Made by a program: the position numbers and the translations under genes
In this document: piece after piece, positions 1 through 7,101 of the stretch
Layout of the letters: each line of letters starts with the position of its first letter
How positions within the stretch are numbered: the first letter of the stretch is position 1
NCBI GenBank assembly: GCA_947588205.1
Contig: CANPYG010000006.1
Coordinates: forward strand, 1-49,480
DNA from: an uncultured Acetatifactor sp.
GTDB lineage: Bacteria > Bacillota > Clostridia > Lachnospirales > Lachnospiraceae
DNA: 49,480 bases
Direction: 5' to 3'
Notes under the pieces: model-generated
The model's input: the letters and a program-made list of their open reading frames with translations, nothing else
Databases searched by the model: none
What the model was told of the DNA's origin: nothing

Positions 1-1
1 T

Positions 2-328
2 TCTGAAACCGTGCCGGAACACTTTGACCTTAACGGTATCGGCAACATATCCGCACAGAAAATCAGGACGGATCTTGCACCTGTGCTGCGCCGTGGAGAA
101 CGCTTTAACTTGACCTCTGCGCAGAAACAGGTAAAGGATTATTTAGCCGACATTCTAAAGCCGGAAGACACGGAACTGTCCTTCTGGCAGGCTTTTGCAG
201 AAGAAAAATATCTGCCGGACCTCTTGTTTGATGACGCTGATATTCTCTCACGCATTGAACATCACCCGATGGCGCTATGGAAATGCGGCGGGCGGCCGTC
301 AAAGCAAAACGGCACACCGGGGTTATAA
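2..328 (+). CDS. C-terminal part of an AbiEii/AbiGii-like nucleotidyltransferase toxin (5' end outside window)
   Basis: The reading frame is open to the left edge, so this is a partial gene; the GTG at 11 is only an internal codon. The tail contains an acidic LLFDDADIL stretch followed by HHPMALWK, which I recognise as the typical C-terminal signature of AbiEii/AbiGii toxin-family proteins of Clostridia (nucleotidyltransferases of type IV toxin-antitoxin / abortive infection systems). The catalytic domain and any AbiEi-type antitoxin gene would lie upstream, outside the window. After MALWK the last 14 residues look unrelated and probably reflect junction sequence, because the next codons in the same frame belong to a different family (see the FtsH-like scar). 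Whether the toxin is functional cannot be judged. Confidence 0.5.
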   Translation, partial: SETVPEHFDLNGIGNISAQKIRTDLAPVLRRGERFNLTSAQKQVKDYLADILKPEDTELSFWQAFAEEKYLPDLLFDDADILSRIEHHPMALWKCGGRPSKQNGTPGL

Positions 329-553
329 CGAATACATACTAAGGGGCTGTCCTTCCAGGGCGACCCTCCCGGAACCGGCAAAACAATGCTGGCAAAGGCG
401 GTCGCGGGCAAGGCCAATGTTCCGTGTTTCCTATCTTTTAACTCTCTCCTTATTATAATTGAGGAAATGGTTGGAATGCAAGAAAAATGCTCACCAATGA
501 ATGTCCAGATCACGGGGAGAATTCAATCCAGGAAGACCAAAGCTCTGCTGTAA
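329..553 (+). pseudogene. Scar of an FtsH-type AAA+ protease gene (Walker A region only)
   Basis: Directly after the stop codon of the AbiEii tail, and in the same frame, the translation gives [20 protein letters not shown] then [10 protein letters not shown], followed by a degraded EEMVGM. This matches the FtsH signature around Walker A (canonically [23 protein letters not shown] and later FVEMFVGMGA). No start codon, Walker B, second region of homology or zinc protease domain follows; the frame ends at 551-553 inside the 3' end of the opposing XRE gene. It is therefore a fragment of roughly 50 recognisable codons. The intact copy, if any, must lie elsewhere. Confidence 0.6.
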
Positions 554-1564
554 AGCTTTAAAATACTCTTCAAAATCCTCCAACATCCTCTGGCCTTCGT
601 TCCCGAGCCAGTCCCGGGTGTCAGTCTCTATTTTATGAAAAACGGGCGAGGTGTATCGGTAGATTCCCGGCTTTTCGAATACGATTCTGTCGTATTCGGC
701 AGCGTATGACTTCATCTCATGCAAAAGACGCATGAGTTCGGTTCCGTCAGGTTTATCTTCCTTCAATTTTTCGTTTATCTTCTGTTGGACGGCATAATAG
801 AGCGTGTGATTAAATTCAAGATAATTCCCGTCGGGAATCAATGCGCAAAGCACCGCCTTCCCGATGTCGTTAAAGGTATTATGGGGCACCAGGAAGGACA
901 GATCCCCCAGGATTCCCTCAAGATGGCTCATGATACGATTCTGTCTGAAAACGATAAGCTCCTCCTCCGAAAGGCAATTTTCAATTACCATATCCCGCGT
1001 CAAGGGTTGTCTTTCCGGCAGAAGCTCGGCATAACGTCTCGCTTCATCGCGGCGTCCGCGCCAATTTAAAAGTTGGGTAATGCCCAATATGGCTTCGCTT
1101 CTTAAAATCTCATCGTTACAGTTTTTTATCACGGCATCAAAGAGCTTTATCGCCTTCTCCTGTTGGGGGGCTCTTTCCTTTTCATCGCTGTATTCAAACG
1201 ATCGGTTTGAAATCACCCATGCAAGATCTGAAAGCCACCGCATATCGCCGGGATATTCCGATACGGCGGTTTCACAAATGCTCTGACGTTCGGCGAGGTC
1301 CTCTGTTTTGAATGTACGTTCATAACCTTCTTCCAGCTCGGCATAGCGACCGTCTGTCTCGCTGTCACGCATTCCAAGAAGTTCATCAGTGCTGATTCCG
1401 AAAAGTCTTGCGATGGGAATGATCAACGACAGATCGGGGCTGGCCTTGTTCGTCTCCCATTTGGAGACTGTCTGAAATGTTACGTTCAGCCGCGCTGCCA
1501 GTTGTTCCTGGGACATTTTTGCCATTTTACGGTATTCTTTGATTCTTTCACCAATATTTTTCAT
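491..1564 (-). CDS. XRE-family transcriptional regulator with large C-terminal domain
   Basis: Residues 1-65 form a Cro/C1-type helix-turn-helix: [20 protein letters not shown] contains the recognition helix, followed by [22 protein letters not shown], the standard end of this domain. Residues 66-357 are a mainly helical acidic/basic domain without a motif I can name; in related Clostridial regulators such regions are TPR-like sensor domains, which is inference here. ATG at 1564 is preceded by AAGGAG at good spacing. A promoter (TTGTTT-17-TATGCT) and a nested dyad just downstream of it suggest autoregulation. The gene's 3' end overlaps the FtsH-like scar on the other strand. Target genes are unknown. 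Confidence 0.8.
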   Translation of the reverse strand: MKNIGERIKEYRKMAKMSQEQLAARLNVTFQTVSKWETNKASPDLSLIIPIARLFGISTDELLGMRDSETDGRYAELEEGYERTFKTEDLAERQSICETAVSEYPGDMRWLSDLAWVISNRSFEYSDEKERAPQQEKAIKLFDAVIKNCNDEILRSEAILGITQLLNWRGRRDEARRYAELLPERQPLTRDMVIENCLSEEELIVFRQNRIMSHLEGILGDLSFLVPHNTFNDIGKAVLCALIPDGNYLEFNHTLYYAVQQKINEKLKEDKPDGTELMRLLHEMKSYAAEYDRIVFEKPGIYRYTSPVFHKIETDTRDWLGNEGQRMLEDFEEYFKALQQSFGLPGLNSPRDLDIHW

Positions 1565-1589
1565 GGGATTCTCCTTTCCAAGAAATTAC

Positions 1590-1626
1590 GATAACAAGTT
1601 TTGAACCGGTTTGCACTCTTGTTATC
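1590..1626. promoter_or_regulatory. Nested dyad, candidate operator of the XRE gene
   Basis: GATAACAAG (1590-1598) and CTTGTTATC (1618-1626) are perfect inverted repeats, and a second palindrome AACCGGTT (1604-1611) lies almost exactly at their centre. The element spans the expected transcription start of the XRE gene, just downstream of its -10 box, which is where a repressor site would be effective. It could alternatively fold as an RNA stem in the leader. Confidence 0.5.
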
Positions 1627-1629
1627 ATG

Positions 1630-1658
1630 AGCATACCGTAAATTCATAGGAAAAACAA
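1630..1658 (-). promoter_or_regulatory. Candidate sigma-A promoter of the XRE regulator
   Basis: On the minus strand TTGTTT (1653-1658) and TATGCT (1630-1635) are separated by 17 bases, about 65 bases before the ATG. Both boxes deviate from consensus, so this would be a moderate promoter. Confidence 0.45.
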
Positions 1659-1695
1659 TAAACTGTTTTTCGAGGGGAACTCGAATTTGAAGTGA

Positions 1696-1718
1696 AAAAT
1701 GTGCGCCGCCAGGCGCAC
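1696..1718 (-). terminator. Rho-independent terminator downstream of spoIVA
   Basis: On the minus strand a 7-bp perfect GC-rich stem (GTGCGCC ... GGCGCAC) with a 4-base loop is followed by ATTTTTC. It lies about 140 bases past the spoIVA stop codon and before the promoter of the XRE gene. Confidence 0.6.
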
Positions 1719-1721
1719 ATA

Positions 1722-1765
1722 AATAAGCCCGCCCTGTCAACATGACCGTTGACGGGTAGGCTTAT
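1722..1765. repeat. Long imperfect inverted repeat next to the spoIVA terminator
   Basis: ATAAGCCCGCCCTGTCAAC pairs with GTTGACGGGTAGGCTTAT across a six-base loop, an 18-19 bp stem with few mismatches. On the plus strand it is followed within five bases by a run of five T, so it may act as a terminator for plus-strand readthrough; on the minus strand it directly precedes the shorter terminator stem. Confidence 0.55.
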
Positions 1766-1855
1766 CATGGTTTTTATTTCTAATATCGTATCCTGAATGA
1801 TATCCCGAACGGTATTCCCGGCGCTTTCTGAGGGAAAGGGCATATGATGGAAAAT

Positions 1856-3343
1856 TCAGATAATAATACACACCATCCCGCCGTTGATATCGTTGACGAT
1901 CTTCTGCATGGTATCCTGGAGCTTTAACTGGCTCTCTTCGCCGATGGACGCCACCCGGGCGGTGATCCCGTCATTGACCAGCTGCTCCACCGTTTTCCCG
2001 AAGATATTGGTATCCCAGATCCCGTCGTTCCCGGTATCCGCATCGTTAATGTATTTGATCAGGTCGTCCGCCTGATTCTCCGTTCCTACGATGGGTGCGA
2101 TCTCGGTTTCAATGTTGGCCCGGATCATGTGAATGGATGGGCTGATCGCTTTAATTTTCACCCCAAATTTGTTTCCATGCCTGATCAGCTCCGGCTTGTT
2201 CAGCGTAATCTCGGATTTAGCGGGAGTCACTACCCCGTATCCCTTCGCCCGCACGGAATTGACCGCATCCAGTACCTTCTCATACTCCTTTTTCATGGCG
2301 GAAAATTCCTTCAGCTTACCGATCAGCTGATATTCATCCGTGATAGGCTCTCCCACCATATCCGTCAGCATATCATAGTAACAGCCTTCGTCCACATCCA
2401 TCTGAATATGGATCGATCCGTCCGACATATTGACGGCTTCCATATTAACACGCCTGATGTAATCGCTGTCCATGGCAATCGGCTTCGTTACCACATCTTT
2501 TACCGTATCATATTCCTTCATCAGTTCCCTGACCTTCCCGACCAGATCCTGTTTTACATGGTTTTCCATGGGAAGCATCTCCACCCATTTCGGCATATAA
2601 AATTCCATAACCGATATGGGGAATTCGTATAAAATATTCTCCAGGATCCTGTGTATATCCTCCTTCTTCAGCTGCTCACAGTTCACGGGAAGAACGGTGA
2701 CTTCGTATTTTGCAGCGATTTCCTCCGCAAGCTTTTTCGTATCCTCCGAATAGGGCTTCTGGCTGTTTAAAAGCACCAGAAACGGCTTATGTAATTTCTT
2801 GAGGGCGAGAATGGTCTTTTCCTCGGCGGCAAGATAATTGGCCCTTGGGATCTCCCCGAAGCTTCCGTCCGTGGTGATCACAAGGCCGATGGTAGAATGG
2901 TCGTTCATCACCTTATCCGTGCCGATTTCCGCCGCCTGGGTAAAGGGAATTTCCTCTTCAAACCAGGGGGTCTTCACCATCCGCTCCACGTCCTCCTCCA
3001 TGTGTCCCGCCGCGCCGTCCACCATGTAGCCCACGCAGTCGATCAGACGCACCGACACCTCCACATCCCCATTTAAGGTTACCTTCGCGGCTTCCTTGGG
3101 GATGAATTTGGGTTCCGTGGTGGTAATGGTCTTACCGCCGGCGCTCTGGGGCAGCTCATCCTGGGCCCTCATCCGGGCGTGCTCATCCTCCATAAAAGGC
3201 AGCACCATCACATCCATGAAGCGCTTGATAAAGGTGGACTTGCCTGTCCGAACAGGGCCAAGGACTCCGATGTATATCTCACCGCCCGTTCTTTGCTGTA
3301 TATCATGATAGAGATCATAGGTATTCGCTGTCTCATTCTGCAT
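1856..3343 (-). CDS. spoIVA: Stage IV sporulation protein A, spore coat morphogenetic ATPase
   Basis: SpoIVA is the ATPase that polymerises on the outer forespore membrane and forms the basement layer for coat assembly; it is also needed for cortex formation. The 495-residue length matches the family (492 in Bacillus subtilis). The N terminus has the characteristic Walker A GPVRTGKST (residues 29-37), a following FIKRFMDVMVLP segment and a Walker B-like VRLIDCVGYMVDGA; the hydrophobic C-terminal end GGMVCIII is also typical. GGAGG lies 9 bases before the ATG. It follows a lipoprotein gene by 47 bases, but a sigma-E-like promoter sits in that gap. Its presence indicates an endospore former. 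Confidence 0.97.
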   Translation of the reverse strand: MQNETANTYDLYHDIQQRTGGEIYIGVLGPVRTGKSTFIKRFMDVMVLPFMEDEHARMRAQDELPQSAGGKTITTTEPKFIPKEAAKVTLNGDVEVSVRLIDCVGYMVDGAAGHMEEDVERMVKTPWFEEEIPFTQAAEIGTDKVMNDHSTIGLVITTDGSFGEIPRANYLAAEEKTILALKKLHKPFLVLLNSQKPYSEDTKKLAEEIAAKYEVTVLPVNCEQLKKEDIHRILENILYEFPISVMEFYMPKWVEMLPMENHVKQDLVGKVRELMKEYDTVKDVVTKPIAMDSDYIRRVNMEAVNMSDGSIHIQMDVDEGCYYDMLTDMVGEPITDEYQLIGKLKEFSAMKKEYEKVLDAVNSVRAKGYGVVTPAKSEITLNKPELIRHGNKFGVKIKAISPSIHMIRANIETEIAPIVGTENQADDLIKYINDADTGNDGIWDTNIFGKTVEQLVNDGITARVASIGEESQLKLQDTMQKIVNDINGGMVCIII

Positions 3344-3367
3344 AACATATAACCTCCTGCTGTTACA

Positions 3368-3396
3368 TATGTATGCTGGAAAAGAAAGAACTATTC
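3368..3396 (-). promoter_or_regulatory. Candidate sigma-E (mother-cell) promoter of spoIVA
   Basis: On the minus strand GAATAGT (3390-3396) and CATACATA (3368-3375) are 14 bases apart. The sigma-E consensus is roughly GNATATT, 13-15 bases, CATACANT. The -35-like box covers the stop codon of the upstream lipoprotein gene. Predicted start is about 18 bases before the spoIVA ATG's ribosome site region, leaving a short leader. Confidence 0.5.
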
Positions 3397-5661
3397 CCCC
3401 AACAGCACTGTAACCCGGTTCTGGATGATGTCCGCCACCTCCTCTGCCTTTTTGACGCCGTTAAAATAATCCGCCGCTTCTTCTGTCACGATGCCCATCA
3501 CTCCGTCCTCCTGTGCGCTGGAAGGCCTGAAATCCACATTTTCCAAGACCTCCAGTATTTCGTCAAATTTCTCCCTTTCCATATAATAAAGAAGTTTTCC
3601 GTTGATAATCAGATTCTTCGACTTCAATAGATAGTCGCCGTTCACATCCTGTATTTTCTCTCCGTTTTCATCCAGTTCGTATTCCGGAGTGCTGTAGAAG
3701 TCCACCAGCCCCCAGAAGTCCTCCTTCTTCGTGGGGAATAAATCAGTGAACTCATAGTGATATTCTCCAAGATAGTATTCCAGGAAACGCCACGCCCCAT
3801 CCTTGTGGGCAGATTTGGATACCATCGCAAGCGCCCCATAGACATCCGCCAGCTGACGAGGTCTTGCGTCCACAGTAGGAAAACCGATCAGCGTAAGGTC
3901 CTGACCCTGTTCTTCTTCAGAAGTCATCAGATCAAAAAAACGGTGCATCGTCTCCAAACTCACAAGGGAATCCTCCCAGTCGGTCACTTCCTCCCCGCTT
4001 TTTTCCGTCCTCTTTCCGCATTCCAGAAGCCATGTAAGGAACTGCTGGAAGTCCTGGCTGTCGAAACTGCAGCTCATCTTTTCCCAGTCCACAAAGCGCT
4101 CCAGACAGTATTCCCCGCACAGAAAAGTGAGCAGCCAGTCGGCATCCCTGTCAAAACCGGACGCCAGATATAAATCAGGGAAACGTTCCGTAAGCTCCAT
4201 ACATTCTTCCATGGTCCAGCCCTGGCTGTTCCCCACCTGCGATGCCCTTCCCATATAAGTCCTCAGGCAGAAGTTTAAAGGAACACAGTAGAGCCTGCCA
4301 TCCACAGTATAGCCCTGGATCACCTGATCCAGGAAATCCTCCTGGTGGATCACACTGCTTTGGGCAAAGTATCCGGTAAGGTCTTCCAAAGCATCCCTCC
4401 CGGCATATTTATAAAGATTCAGGTTGGTCATATCCAGAAGATCCGGCGGATCCCGACTCACCAGGGCGGCATCCAGCCTGTCCTTCTCTTCATATTCCTC
4501 AAGAACCACATGATAGGAGGGGTTCAAAAGGTTAAATTCCGCAATGGCACGCTCCAGGGCAAGAGTAGGCAGAACCGTTGCCACCACCAGCACCTCTTTT
4601 TCCGGCAGCTCTTCCACGGAGGTCCGCTTCAGACGGTAATAAGTATGGACATTATCATCCGTTATGACCTCCACCAGGAACTCTTCCTCCGATACCTGTA
4701 CCACATTATGGATCCAGTTTTCATAAAGATTGCTGTCCTGCCATTTTAACAGCGGCACCAGCCTGTCCTCTTTTCCTGTATAGCTGTAAAGAACTCCGCC
4801 CCTGGAAAAAAGGATCCCCTCCAGACCGGGATACATCTTCCCATAGTATTGCCCCGTAAAAGCCTCCGCCTTCTCCAGGCTGAGATTGCCATTTTCCACC
4901 ACCTTGTAGACCATCATGTCCGGGCTGTCTGACGCCACGTAAAAAATGCTGCCGTCCATCCCTTCCACGAGATAGCGGTTGCCGCCCCGTTCTTCTTCAT
5001 CGTTGATCCCGTCCATATTGGTATCGAGCAGCCCTGTGAAGTTCCCTTCCCTGTCCACCAGAAGGATTCCCTCCTTTGCCAGTATCAGTACCATTCCGTT
5101 CTCAAGGACGGCCAGTTCCCTGCCGAACCCCGTGGTTCCCCAGGTACGATCCGTCAGATCCAGCTTATACAGGACTTTTCCATCGGAGGAGGTCTTATAC
5201 AGAAAAGTATGCACGCGCTCCCTGATTTTTTCCCATTCCTGTCTGTCGGTTGTCACCGTTTCCTCATCCTGCCCGAAGACAGTGCTGACCAGCCTTCCGT
5301 CCTCATAGAGGGTGTAGTAGGCGGAACCGGCAAAAAGGTAGATTCCGCCGTCCCCGGTTAAGGAGTAGTTACGGGACAGAAAATAATAATTTCCTTCCTC
5401 ATCCCTGGCGTATACATTGGAGGGGCTAAAGGAAACCTCCGGCGCCTCCATGGTAAAAAGACCGCTTACAGAGCTAAGATCCTTCCCGGACAAAACCTCC
5501 GGGACAAAAGCAAATCCATCGATCCCGTAGGTCCTCGATACCCCTGCCTGATCCTTTCCTGAGCCGCAGCCGGTAAGGAAGATCTGGCACAGGCACAAGA
5601 TAAAGCTCCACAGGATGAGCCTGCGATAAAAATTTCCACGGTTAAAATAGTTTGCTCTCAT
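3391..5661 (-). CDS. Solute-binding lipoprotein with N-terminal propeller-like region
   Basis: A signal peptide ends in the lipobox LTGC, with Cys32 as the likely lipidated residue, so the protein should be anchored outside the cell membrane. Residues 40-360 have repeated short beta-like segments with acidic calcium-loop-like stretches (for example DTNMDGINDEEERGG), resembling a beta-propeller. From about residue 370 the sequence looks like a family 1 extracellular solute-binding protein (ERAIAEFNLLNPSYHVVLEE, then PPDLLDM, and SKSAHKDGAWRFLEYYL near the end). Length 756. No ABC permease or ATPase gene is adjacent. A paralogue lies at 8582-11095 on the other strand. The ligand is unknown. Confidence 0.75.
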   Translation of the reverse strand: MRANYFNRGNFYRRLILWSFILCLCQIFLTGCGSGKDQAGVSRTYGIDGFAFVPEVLSGKDLSSVSGLFTMEAPEVSFSPSNVYARDEEGNYYFLSRNYSLTGDGGIYLFAGSAYYTLYEDGRLVSTVFGQDEETVTTDRQEWEKIRERVHTFLYKTSSDGKVLYKLDLTDRTWGTTGFGRELAVLENGMVLILAKEGILLVDREGNFTGLLDTNMDGINDEEERGGNRYLVEGMDGSIFYVASDSPDMMVYKVVENGNLSLEKAEAFTGQYYGKMYPGLEGILFSRGGVLYSYTGKEDRLVPLLKWQDSNLYENWIHNVVQVSEEEFLVEVITDDNVHTYYRLKRTSVEELPEKEVLVVATVLPTLALERAIAEFNLLNPSYHVVLEEYEEKDRLDAALVSRDPPDLLDMTNLNLYKYAGRDALEDLTGYFAQSSVIHQEDFLDQVIQGYTVDGRLYCVPLNFCLRTYMGRASQVGNSQGWTMEECMELTERFPDLYLASGFDRDADWLLTFLCGEYCLERFVDWEKMSCSFDSQDFQQFLTWLLECGKRTEKSGEEVTDWEDSLVSLETMHRFFDLMTSEEEQGQDLTLIGFPTVDARPRQLADVYGALAMVSKSAHKDGAWRFLEYYLGEYHYEFTDLFPTKKEDFWGLVDFYSTPEYELDENGEKIQDVNGDYLLKSKNLIINGKLLYYMEREKFDEILEVLENVDFRPSSAQEDGVMGIVTEEAADYFNGVKKAEEVADIIQNRVTVLLGE

Positions 5662-5814
5662 TCTAAATGATTCCCTCCCATCTTTCTGCGAATGAACTGC
5701 CCGATATTTTATAGCGCCTTTTATAGAACATTTCTTTTATAAAATGATAACAGGAAAAAGATTAAGAAAATAGTATCTAAAACATTAATATTTCATTAAT
5801 TTGGAGGGTTGAAA

Positions 5815-5923
5815 GTGGCAGACAAAGGGAAAAGGATTCGAGAAAAAAAGAGAATTTCTCGGTATCTCACAAGAAGAACTCGCATTATGAATGATGAGAA
5901 CTTTTATAACTGCCTCATTGTGC
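5815..5923 (+). pseudogene. Remnant of an XRE repressor gene with a large internal deletion
   Basis: GGAGG precedes a GTG at 5815, starting VADKGKRIREK. With one frame change near 5845 the reading becomes REFLGISQEELAL, the classic first half of a Cro/C1 helix-turn-helix, which then breaks off. Immediately after, 5885-5923 resembles the 3' end of the next repressor gene (6485-6523): both encode a MxDDENF-type or MNDENF end followed by a similar non-coding stretch. The simplest reading is a decayed second copy of the 6033-6509 gene whose middle has been lost. Confidence 0.5.
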
Positions 5924-5979
5924 ATCTCGAGCTCTTCAAATATTTTACATTATTTTTTGAGATTCTCGAGTTTTTTATA

Positions 5980-6007
5980 TTGACTTTTTATATAATGTTG
6001 ATACAAT
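5980..6007 (+). promoter_or_regulatory. Promoter of the XRE/DUF4160 module
   Basis: TTGACT (5980-5985) and TACAAT (6002-6007) are 16 bases apart, 26 bases upstream of the ATG at 6033. CTCGAG occurs twice (5927-5932 and 5965-5970), the second just upstream of the -35 box within GAGATTCTCGAG; these could be operator half-sites but that is inference. Confidence 0.55.
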
Positions 6008-6032
6008 ATCCTTAAGGAGGTGAAATAAATCC

Positions 6033-6509
6033 ATGTCTTTCGGAGAACGATTAAGAGAAGCGCGTTTACTAAAAGGGTACACACAAAAACAATTAGCGGA
6101 AAAGCTGGATATTGGAGGTACTACAGTTACCGGATATGAAAAAGACAATAGCGAACCAAACATGGCAACTATAAGCAAAATAATTCGTGTTCTAGGTGTG
6201 GATGCTAACTTTTTATTGCAAGACGAAATACCGAAATTGGCATACAAAAACAATGCAACCCTCGAAGAATTTGAAAACCTAGTAAAAAAATACCGCGAAC
6301 TCGACCTCCACGGCAAAAAGATAGTTGACTTCACCCTACAAGAGGAGTGGGAACGCTCCACTGCTGCCGCCAGCGCCCAGGTGCTCAGTTTCCCCGATCA
6401 GAAGCCGGAACACCTGATGTCCAATGCGGCACATGTCAGGATGGATATTGAAATTCCTGATGATGTTGAAACCTCAGAAAATAGTATTATGGATGATGAG
6501 AATTTTTAA
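6033..6509 (+). CDS. XRE-family repressor of a small A+T-rich module
   Basis: Residues 1-66 are a Cro/C1-type helix-turn-helix (TQKQLAEKLDIGGTTVTGYE, then EPNMATISKIIRVLGVDANFLL). Residues 70-110 carry the helix ELDLHGKKIVDFTLQEEWER, commonly seen after the DNA-binding domain in Lachnospiraceae repressors of this size. The C terminus is acidic and ends in MDDENF. AAGGAGG lies 12 bases before the ATG. It is followed after 46 bases by a small protein gene and a DUF4160 gene on the same strand, so it probably regulates that unit. A decayed copy lies directly upstream. Confidence 0.8.
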   Translation: MSFGERLREARLLKGYTQKQLAEKLDIGGTTVTGYEKDNSEPNMATISKIIRVLGVDANFLLQDEIPKLAYKNNATLEEFENLVKKYRELDLHGKKIVDFTLQEEWERSTAAASAQVLSFPDQKPEHLMSNAAHVRMDIEIPDDVETSENSIMDDENF

Positions 6510-6555
6510 AAATGCCTTATCGTGTTTTAGAATAATGTGGAATAGGAGAAAAACC

Positions 6556-6828
6556 ATGGTGTATCCATACATGACATTAAATGACAACACTGAAATTGTA
6601 CATTCGGAAATGAAACCGGATGGACGAGTAAAGGTCTACATTGAAACGCCTGACGAGAAGGTCTGCTTTCGGCATGCCACTTGTTGGCTCCCCGAGTATA
6701 AATGGGAAGATATTTATGAATATTCAAGAGAAGATATTGCAAGATTTCAAGAAATCATCGAATCCTCCGCTCACTTAATCATGGAGTTTTCGCAAGAAGG
6801 AGGATTTGATAATGCCTCAAATCTTTAG
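6556..6828 (+). CDS. Small acidic protein paired with DUF4160 (DUF2442-like role possible)
   Basis: Ninety residues, acidic, beginning MVYPYMTLND. An AGGAG ribosome site precedes the ATG at 6556; the frame is open further upstream but overlaps the repressor gene, so this start is preferred. The C-terminal half (WEDIYEYSREDIARFQEII) looks helical. Proteins with this MxYPYMTLNDxTEIVHSE opening commonly sit next to DUF4160 genes in Clostridia; the arrangement resembles the DUF2442-DUF4160 pairs proposed as toxin-antitoxin modules. Its stop codon overlaps the DUF4160 start by 17 bases, which implies coupled translation. No biochemical function is known to me. Confidence 0.65.
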   Translation: MVYPYMTLNDNTEIVHSEMKPDGRVKVYIETPDEKVCFRHATCWLPEYKWEDIYEYSREDIARFQEIIESSAHLIMEFSQEGGFDNASNL

Positions 6829-7090
6829 ACTTGGATCTTATTGGGTATATTTCTGGACTAATGAAAATAAACCGCTTGAGCCTGTGCATGTTCATGTATC
6901 AGAGGGAAATCCTACAGCAAATTCTACTAAAATTTGGATCACGAAAAGCGGGAAATGTTATTTGTGCCATAACAAATCAAAAATACCGGAAAGAACACTG
7001 ATAAACATAATGCGAATGATAGAGGCAAGAAGCGCAGAAATCATCCAAAAATGGTACGACTATTTCGGAGACATTAAATATTTCTGCTAA
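6812..7090 (+). CDS. DUF4160 family protein
   Basis: The start MPQIFRLGSYWVYFWTNENK followed by PLEPVHVHVSEG is diagnostic of DUF4160. The His-x-His and the C-terminal helix with an ARSAEIIQKWYDYFG segment are typical; length is 92 residues from the ATG at 6812, which has AAGGAGG at 8 bases. The TTG at 6806 would be a weaker start. DUF4160 proteins are usually encoded beside a small DUF2442-like protein and have been proposed as part of toxin-antitoxin-like pairs, but activity is unproven. The MATE gene begins only 11 bases downstream, so they may be cotranscribed. Confidence 0.8.
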   Translation: MPQIFRLGSYWVYFWTNENKPLEPVHVHVSEGNPTANSTKIWITKSGKCYLCHNKSKIPERTLINIMRMIEARSAEIIQKWYDYFGDIKYFC

Positions 7091-7101
7091 GGAGTTTTGT
7101 T

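Noticed and set aside
329..553. Functional AAA+ ATPase gene
   Set aside because: Only the Walker A region is recognisable; no start, Walker B or protease domain.
19..1069. Other open frames around 100-1070 on either strand
   Set aside because: They overlap better supported genes in other frames and lack starts or recognisable domains.
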